Source: JAADHY01 sp964428935
Lineage (GTDB): Bacteria > Planctomycetota > Planctomycetia > Planctomycetales > Planctomycetaceae
DNA: 8,413 bases
Assembly (NCBI GenBank): GCA_964428935.1
Contig: CAYSAG010000224.1
Coordinates: 1 to 8,413, forward strand
Reading direction: 5' to 3'
Part shown: piece by piece, positions 5,315 to 8,413 of the stretch
Numbering within the stretch: the stretch's first letter is position 1
Layout: each line of letters opens with the position of its first letter
Made by a program: the position numbers and the translations under genes
The notes under the pieces: model-generated
Told to the model about the DNA's origin: nothing
Seen by the model: the letters and a program-made list of their open reading frames with translations, nothing else
The model's database searches: none

Positions 5315-7057
5315 GTGCGAACCGTGAGTCGCTTGGTTCTGTGTTGGGCTGTTGTGGCGACGTGGCTGTTCTGGCTGGCCGACAGGTTTTCCGTGGCCGC
5401 AGACCGGGTGCCGACGGTGACGGTCATGGTCGAGGGCGCCGACTCGGTGCTCAAAGACCTGCAGTTCTTGGCCTCGTTGGTCAGCCCGGAAGAACAGGCG
5501 GCCTGGAAGAAAATCATTGACAAGGACGAAGGCATTCTGGAAATCTTCCTGCTGGGCGTCGACCGCACACGCCCGGTCCAGGTGGACGTGCTGTTGGACC
5601 GGGAGGGCCAGCGTTTCCGAATGTTCTTTCCCTTCGACGACTTCCAGTCCTTCGTCTCGGACAACCTGGGCGGCTTCGAAATCGAAGCCAAACAAATTGC
5701 GACGGACCTGTACCAGCTGTCGGGCGGCGGGTTCGAAGGTTACATGCGGCGTGTGCACGGCTACGCGGTCATTGCCGACAAGCGCGAGGACCTGCCGGCA
5801 GACCTTCCCAACCCCACCGAGCGTTTGGCCCACCTGCTGAAGGCCGGCTACGTGGTCGCCGCAGAAATCCGCAACGACGCCGCCGGACAGGCCGACCGGC
5901 AACAGGCCATTCAGGAGCTGCGGCGGAACGTTCTGGACGCAATCAAACAGAAGTCGAACGAATCGGAGGCTCAGTACCGGCTGCGCAAGGCGGCCGTTCA
6001 GTCGCAACTGGACGAAGTCGAGCGGTTCTTTGTTGAGGCGTCAAGGATCTCCGTCGGACTGGCCCTCGACCGCGACAAGAAGGCCGCTCGACTGGACCTG
6101 GTCCTGGAAGCTCTGCCCAACACGCACTTGGCCAAAGACATTGACCTGCTGAACCGAAACCCCGCTCGCTTCTTCCAAGTCCAGAAGCACTCCGACGCCT
6201 TCCTCTTCGTGAAAGTCAAGTTCCCCCTGAACGAAATGCGGCAAAGCTACCTCCAGGCGCAGCTGGACGGCGTCCGCGACGTCGAACTGGAAGAGCTGGC
6301 CGGGGAGAAGGACCGCACCGACGAGCAAAAACAAAAGGCTCGCCAAATGATTCAACTGCTCCACGAAATCGGCACCGACTTGCTCAAGACCGGCCAGTGG
6401 GACGGCTTTCTGGAACTACGACAAAACGCCTCCAGCCAGCGAACGCTCCTGGCCGGACTGGCGGTTCCCGAAGCCAAACGGCTGGAGCAGGCGTTGCAGT
6501 TGTACTCGGAGTCGAAGTCCGGCCGCGTCGTCGAAATGAACGTGGACGAAGTGGGCGGGCTGAAAGTCCACAAGGTCCAGCCGTCGCGGAACGTGCCGCT
6601 GCTGTCCGAGTTCTGGGGCGAGCCGTCGCCGGTCTACGTGGCGGTGGGCGAGCAGGAAGTGTGGGTGGCGACAGGCGCCGACGCGCTGAGCGCCCTGAAA
6701 GCCGCCGTCACCGAACTGCAGAAGGCTGGCGAGCCGACGACGCCCAGCTCGACCGACGGTGAGTTCGTCCAGTTCTTCGTCCGTTGTGGTCCGTGGCTGC
6801 AGTTCTGGGACGAACAGGCGGCCAAGCAGGCGTCTGCGGCCAAGCAGGCGAGGCTTTCGGAGTCCGAAAAGGCCGCCCGCGAACAGGCCGCCAAGTTCCG
6901 ACGCCTCGGAATCGACGCTTGCCGCACCGGCGACGACACCATTACCGGGCGGCTGAAACGAGTGGGCGACCGTGTGGAAGGCGAAGTCGAATTCGGTGAC
7001 GCGTTGCTGAAGTTCGTCAGCAAAGTCGTGGCCGACTTCGCCAAGGAAAACCTGTGA
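5315..7057 (+). CDS. Secreted protein of unknown family
   Basis: The 580-residue product starts at GTG with a signal peptide: VRTVSR, a hydrophobic core at about residues 7-22, and a likely cut after VAA (residue 29). It should be periplasmic or otherwise outside the cytoplasm. No lipobox is present (Cys10 is too early and in the wrong context). The mature protein mixes strand-rich parts (such as PVQVDVLLD and RFRMFFPF near 90-110, and PVYVAVGEQEVWVATGADAL near 438-457) with charged helical segments at about 196-245, 318-357 and 498-530. The last contains a tandem AAKQA repeat. No catalytic motif or named domain is recognised. It follows the zinc-ribbon gene on the same strand but has its own promoter candidate, so shared function is only a possibility. 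Ile codons are 8 ATT and 8 ATC, less biased than in the other genes. Confidence 0.88.
   Translation: MRTVSRLVLCWAVVATWLFWLADRFSVAADRVPTVTVMVEGADSVLKDLQFLASLVSPEEQAAWKKIIDKDEGILEIFLLGVDRTRPVQVDVLLDREGQRFRMFFPFDDFQSFVSDNLGGFEIEAKQIATDLYQLSGGGFEGYMRRVHGYAVIADKREDLPADLPNPTERLAHLLKAGYVVAAEIRNDAAGQADRQQAIQELRRNVLDAIKQKSNESEAQYRLRKAAVQSQLDEVERFFVEASRISVGLALDRDKKAARLDLVLEALPNTHLAKDIDLLNRNPARFFQVQKHSDAFLFVKVKFPLNEMRQSYLQAQLDGVRDVELEELAGEKDRTDEQKQKARQMIQLLHEIGTDLLKTGQWDGFLELRQNASSQRTLLAGLAVPEAKRLEQALQLYSESKSGRVVEMNVDEVGGLKVHKVQPSRNVPLLSEFWGEPSPVYVAVGEQEVWVATGADALSALKAAVTELQKAGEPTTPSSTDGEFVQFFVRCGPWLQFWDEQAAKQASAAKQARLSESEKAAREQAAKFRRLGIDACRTGDDTITGRLKRVGDRVEGEVEFGDALLKFVSKVVADFAKENL
6818..6850 (+). repeat. 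18-base-period tandem repeat inside the secreted protein gene
   Basis: GCGGCCAAGCAGGCG occurs perfectly at 6818-6832 and 6836-6850, separated by TCT. It encodes AAKQA-S-AAKQA within a charged helix. It looks like a recent in-frame duplication by slippage. Confidence 0.7.
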
Positions 7058-7087
7058 CCGGCCGAACGGCCAGCAAGCGGTCACGGG
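7051..7087 (+). terminator. Hairpin overlapping the stop codon of the secreted protein gene
   Basis: CCTGTGACCG (7051-7060) pairs with CGGTCACGGG (7078-7087), 10 pairs with one G-U wobble. The 17-base loop contains a smaller GCCG-AA-CGGC stem. The TGA stop (7055-7057) lies inside the left arm. No U-tract follows, so it may act as a mRNA 3'-end stabiliser or a non-canonical terminator. Confidence 0.45.
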
Positions 7088-7310
7088 CGGACGGACTGGA
7101 CGGGAGCCGGCAGCAGCCGCGGCGGGGCCGTCGAGCGGCTCGTCGGGCGGGGTCGTCGTCGAGTTGGCAACGCGCAGCAGCGAACGTGCCTCCGGCAGAC
7201 GCCCGTCGGCCTTCGTCGCCCGGGTTGACTCACGCCGCTCGCAGCTTCGAGCCTCTTGTTTTCCGACGGGGCTGAGCGCTCGACCGTCCCTCTCAGAAAG
7301 GCCCTTCCAG

Positions 7311-7625
7311 GTGAAACCGGACGACACCGTCTGCTTCTGCTTCCACGTGACGAAACGGAAAGTGCTGAATTTCCTGAAAGTGGAGCGGCCTCGGCGAGCC
7401 AGTCAGCTCAGCGAGTGCGGCGGAGCTGGAACGGGCTGCGGTTGGTGCGTGCCGGTGCTGGTCTACTACTTCGAGCAAGCCCGGGCAGGCCGACTGCAGC
7501 CGGACGACCCATTCGACCCCGCAGAGCTCCAGCGACAGCGGCAAGCGTACCTGCAGGCGAGACAGCAAAGAACGGGCTCTGCCGGTCCCGGCCGCACCCC
7601 GGGTGCGTCCAACGAGCAACCGTGA
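7311..7625 (+). CDS. BFD-like [2Fe-2S]-binding protein
   Basis: The 104-residue cytoplasmic protein has the cysteine pattern of bacterioferritin-associated-ferredoxin domains: C8-x-C10, 32 residues, then C43-x2-C46, expected to bind one [2Fe-2S] cluster. A further Cys36 lies in the glycine-rich approach to the second pair. Family members carry electrons, for example for iron release from bacterioferritin, or are modules of larger redox enzymes; the partner here is unknown. After the domain (to about residue 55) comes a polar tail of about 50 residues rich in Gln, Arg, Pro and Gly, longer than in minimal BFD proteins. The GTG at 7311 is chosen because the domain begins there and AGAAAGG (7295-7301) lies 9 bases before it. 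The frame is open back to 7164 but shows no homology. The gap before the gene (7088-7310) has a lone TTGACT (7225-7230) with no matching -10. Confidence 0.82.
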   Translation: MKPDDTVCFCFHVTKRKVLNFLKVERPRRASQLSECGGAGTGCGWCVPVLVYYFEQARAGRLQPDDPFDPAELQRQRQAYLQARQQRTGSAGPGRTPGASNEQP

Positions 7626-7674
7626 CGAGCTCCGCGGCAGACCGAAACCGCTTGTCAACCGCGAAAAGGACCCC

Positions 7675-7698
7675 GACGCTTCGACTTGGAGCGTCTTT
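7675..7698 (+). terminator. Candidate terminator of the [2Fe-2S] protein gene
   Basis: GACGCT (7675-7680) pairs with AGCGTC (7690-7695) around a 9-base loop, followed by TTTCG. It lies about 50 bases past the stop codon. The stem is short and the U-run only three, so this is tentative. Confidence 0.35.
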
Positions 7699-7737
7699 CG
7701 ACAGCCGGACTCGACGAAAGCCACGAACGCCACGCTC

Positions 7738-7760
7738 CGCCGCGGCCGCCCCCCGCGGCG
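7738..7760. terminator. GC-rich inverted repeat between convergent genes
   Basis: CGCCGCGG (7738-7745) and CCGCGGCG (7753-7760) form a perfect 8-base-pair, all-GC stem around a 7-base loop. It lies between the ends of two converging genes, 61 bases after the queF stop. It could block transcription from either side, but lacks a U-tract on both strands. Confidence 0.35.
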
Positions 7761-7820
7761 AAGCCGCCAGTCGTGACGAAAGCACGTGCCACAAAGCCCG
7801 GCCGGGTTCGAAACAAGTTC

Positions 7821-8198
7821 TCAGTCAGCTTCGGCGGCAGTCCGCTTCAGCGGGTACTCCACGCGGACGGTAGTTCGAATGCCGCCTCGGGGAGTGAAGG
7901 CCGCTTCGATTTTCATCCACCGCGGCTCCGTCACGGCCACCAAGTCGTTCAGAATGCGGTTCGTCAAGTCCTCGTAGAATGCTCCGTGGTTTCGGTACTG
8001 CTGCAAGTAAAACTTCAGCGACTTCAGCTCAAAGCACTTCTTGTCCGGCACGTACGTAATGGTAATCGTTCCGAAGTCGGGCTGGCCGGTCTTGGGACAC
8101 AGCGAAGTGAACTCGGGACAGACGGTCTCAATGACGTAGTCTCGGTCCGGGTGTGGGTTGTCGAAGGTCTCCAGAATGTCGCGGAAGTTTTCGGACAT
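7821..8198 (-). CDS. queF: NADPH-dependent 7-cyano-7-deazaguanine (preQ0) reductase QueF, short YkvM type
   Basis: QueF reduces the nitrile of preQ0 to the amine preQ1 with two NADPH, a step of queuosine tRNA-modification synthesis in the cytoplasm. The 125-residue protein aligns over its whole core with Bacillus YkvM. PEFTSLCPKTGQPDF (28-42) holds the nitrile-attacking Cys34 and general acid Asp41. ELKSLK (57-62) is the family motif, with Leu where ESKSLK is usual. RNHGAFYEDLTNRI (69-82) carries the substrate-binding Glu76, and FTPRGGI is at 101-107. The residue before Glu76 is Tyr75, where the Bacillus enzyme has His. It lacks most N- and C-terminal extensions of the 165-residue Bacillus protein, so it belongs to the short unimodular form. 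The ATG at 8198 is supported by AGGAAGGAAG (8214-8205) 6 bases upstream; the open frame to 8381 has no homology. No other queuosine gene is in view. Confidence 0.95.
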   Translation of the reverse strand: MSENFRDILETFDNPHPDRDYVIETVCPEFTSLCPKTGQPDFGTITITYVPDKKCFELKSLKFYLQQYRNHGAFYEDLTNRILNDLVAVTEPRWMKIEAAFTPRGGIRTTVRVEYPLKRTAAEAD

Positions 8199-8256
8199 GG
8201 ACGTCTTCCTTCCTGTTGCACCAGCTTTGTCCAAAGACGCACGACGAGCGAGAAAC

Positions 8257-8269
8257 GCAAACGGTTTGC
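8257..8269. promoter_or_regulatory. PurR/LacI-like palindrome in the queF leader
   Basis: GCAAAC-G-GTTTGC is an odd-centred perfect palindrome; with flanks it reads ACGCAAACGGTTTGCAG. This resembles the PurR-type operator ACGCAAACGTTTGCGT with one extra central base. It lies about 65 bases downstream of the predicted queF transcript start. Several odd palindromes of this length are expected by chance, so the site rests on its similarity and position. Confidence 0.25.
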
Positions 8270-8336
8270 AGACCCGTTGGCAAAGAGGTCGCTGCTGGCT
8301 GCAAGTGCTTCGGGCCGGGCGCCCAGCCGACCGGTC

Positions 8337-8364
8337 ATTGTAGCGGGCCTTGGAACAGTCGCCA
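8337..8364 (-). promoter_or_regulatory. Candidate promoter for queF
   Basis: On the minus strand TACAAT (8342-8337) matches five of six -10 positions. The -35, TGGCGA at 16 bases, is poor. Transcription would start near 8330 and leave a leader of about 130 bases. The palindrome GACCGGTC (8329-8336) directly follows the -10 box and covers the likely start point. Confidence 0.45.
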
Positions 8365-8413
8365 GGCGATGGCCGCGACATCGGTTCGGTCCGGCGCGCA
8401 CGAAAAAACCGGC

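Noticed and set aside
2087..6850. CRISPR array or long tandem repeats
   Set aside because: The only direct repeats found are two short 18-base-period duplications inside genes; there is no regular repeat-spacer pattern.
6416..7327. A 303-residue minus-strand frame opposite the secreted protein
   Set aside because: No motif or ribosome site supports it, and it is antisense to a gene with a strong start and signal peptide.
7797..7820. tRNA T-arm-like sequence GGGTTCGAAAC
   Set aside because: The loop resembles a T-loop but the flanks do not pair as a T-stem, and no D-arm, anticodon arm or acceptor stem is present upstream.
8199..8330. preQ1 riboswitch before queF
   Set aside because: I looked for the small hairpin with an A-rich tail pairing into the loop and for a type II fold near the ribosome site; neither pattern is present in the leader.

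Overview
The window is high-GC bacterial DNA, roughly two-thirds G+C by eye. It carries six well-spaced genes and no mobile element, rRNA, tRNA or CRISPR array that I can see. A planctomycete-type bacterium is my best guess. The reasons are isolated single-gene transcription units with long leaders, a large protein combining zinc ribbons, one membrane span and an outer helical region, a large secreted protein of unknown family, and an M50 protease with a rhomboid-type tail. This placement is an inference and no marker gene fixes it.

Left part (1-2288). Two genes lie on the minus strand. The first is an intramembrane M50/site-2-type protease (1106 to 96). The second, upstream of it, is a small GAF-domain protein (1951 to 1448). 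The 341-base gap between them holds a hairpin with a U-tract and, just before it, a promoter-like element. The GAF gene has the best promoter of the window (TTGACT-17-CATACT). It sits so that the longest possible ATG would not be transcribed, which, with a good Shine-Dalgarno, moves the start to 1951.

Middle part (2289-7057). Two long plus-strand genes follow. One encodes an 844-residue protein with two cytoplasmic Cys4 zinc ribbons, an Ala/Pro/Lys linker, one membrane span and an outer alpha-helical repeat region. The other encodes a 580-residue secreted protein of unknown family, read from a GTG after a strong AAGGAG. Hairpins follow both genes, and a 5' hairpin stands at the predicted transcript start of the second.

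Right part (7058-8413). A small BFD-like [2Fe-2S] protein (plus strand) converges on queF (minus strand), the NADPH-dependent preQ0 reductase of queuosine synthesis. A GC-rich inverted repeat lies between them. The queF leader shows no preQ1 riboswitch but contains a PurR-like palindrome.

The genes do not form an obvious pathway. They look like separate units: envelope proteolysis, ligand sensing, two envelope proteins of unknown role, an iron-sulfur protein and a tRNA-modification enzyme. The most unusual signal is compositional. The trinucleotide GAT/ATC is strongly depleted on both strands, so Asp appears to be always GAC while Ile is mostly ATT (34 ATT, 11 ATC, 0 ATA by hand count). I see no clear evidence of a complete novel multi-gene system.
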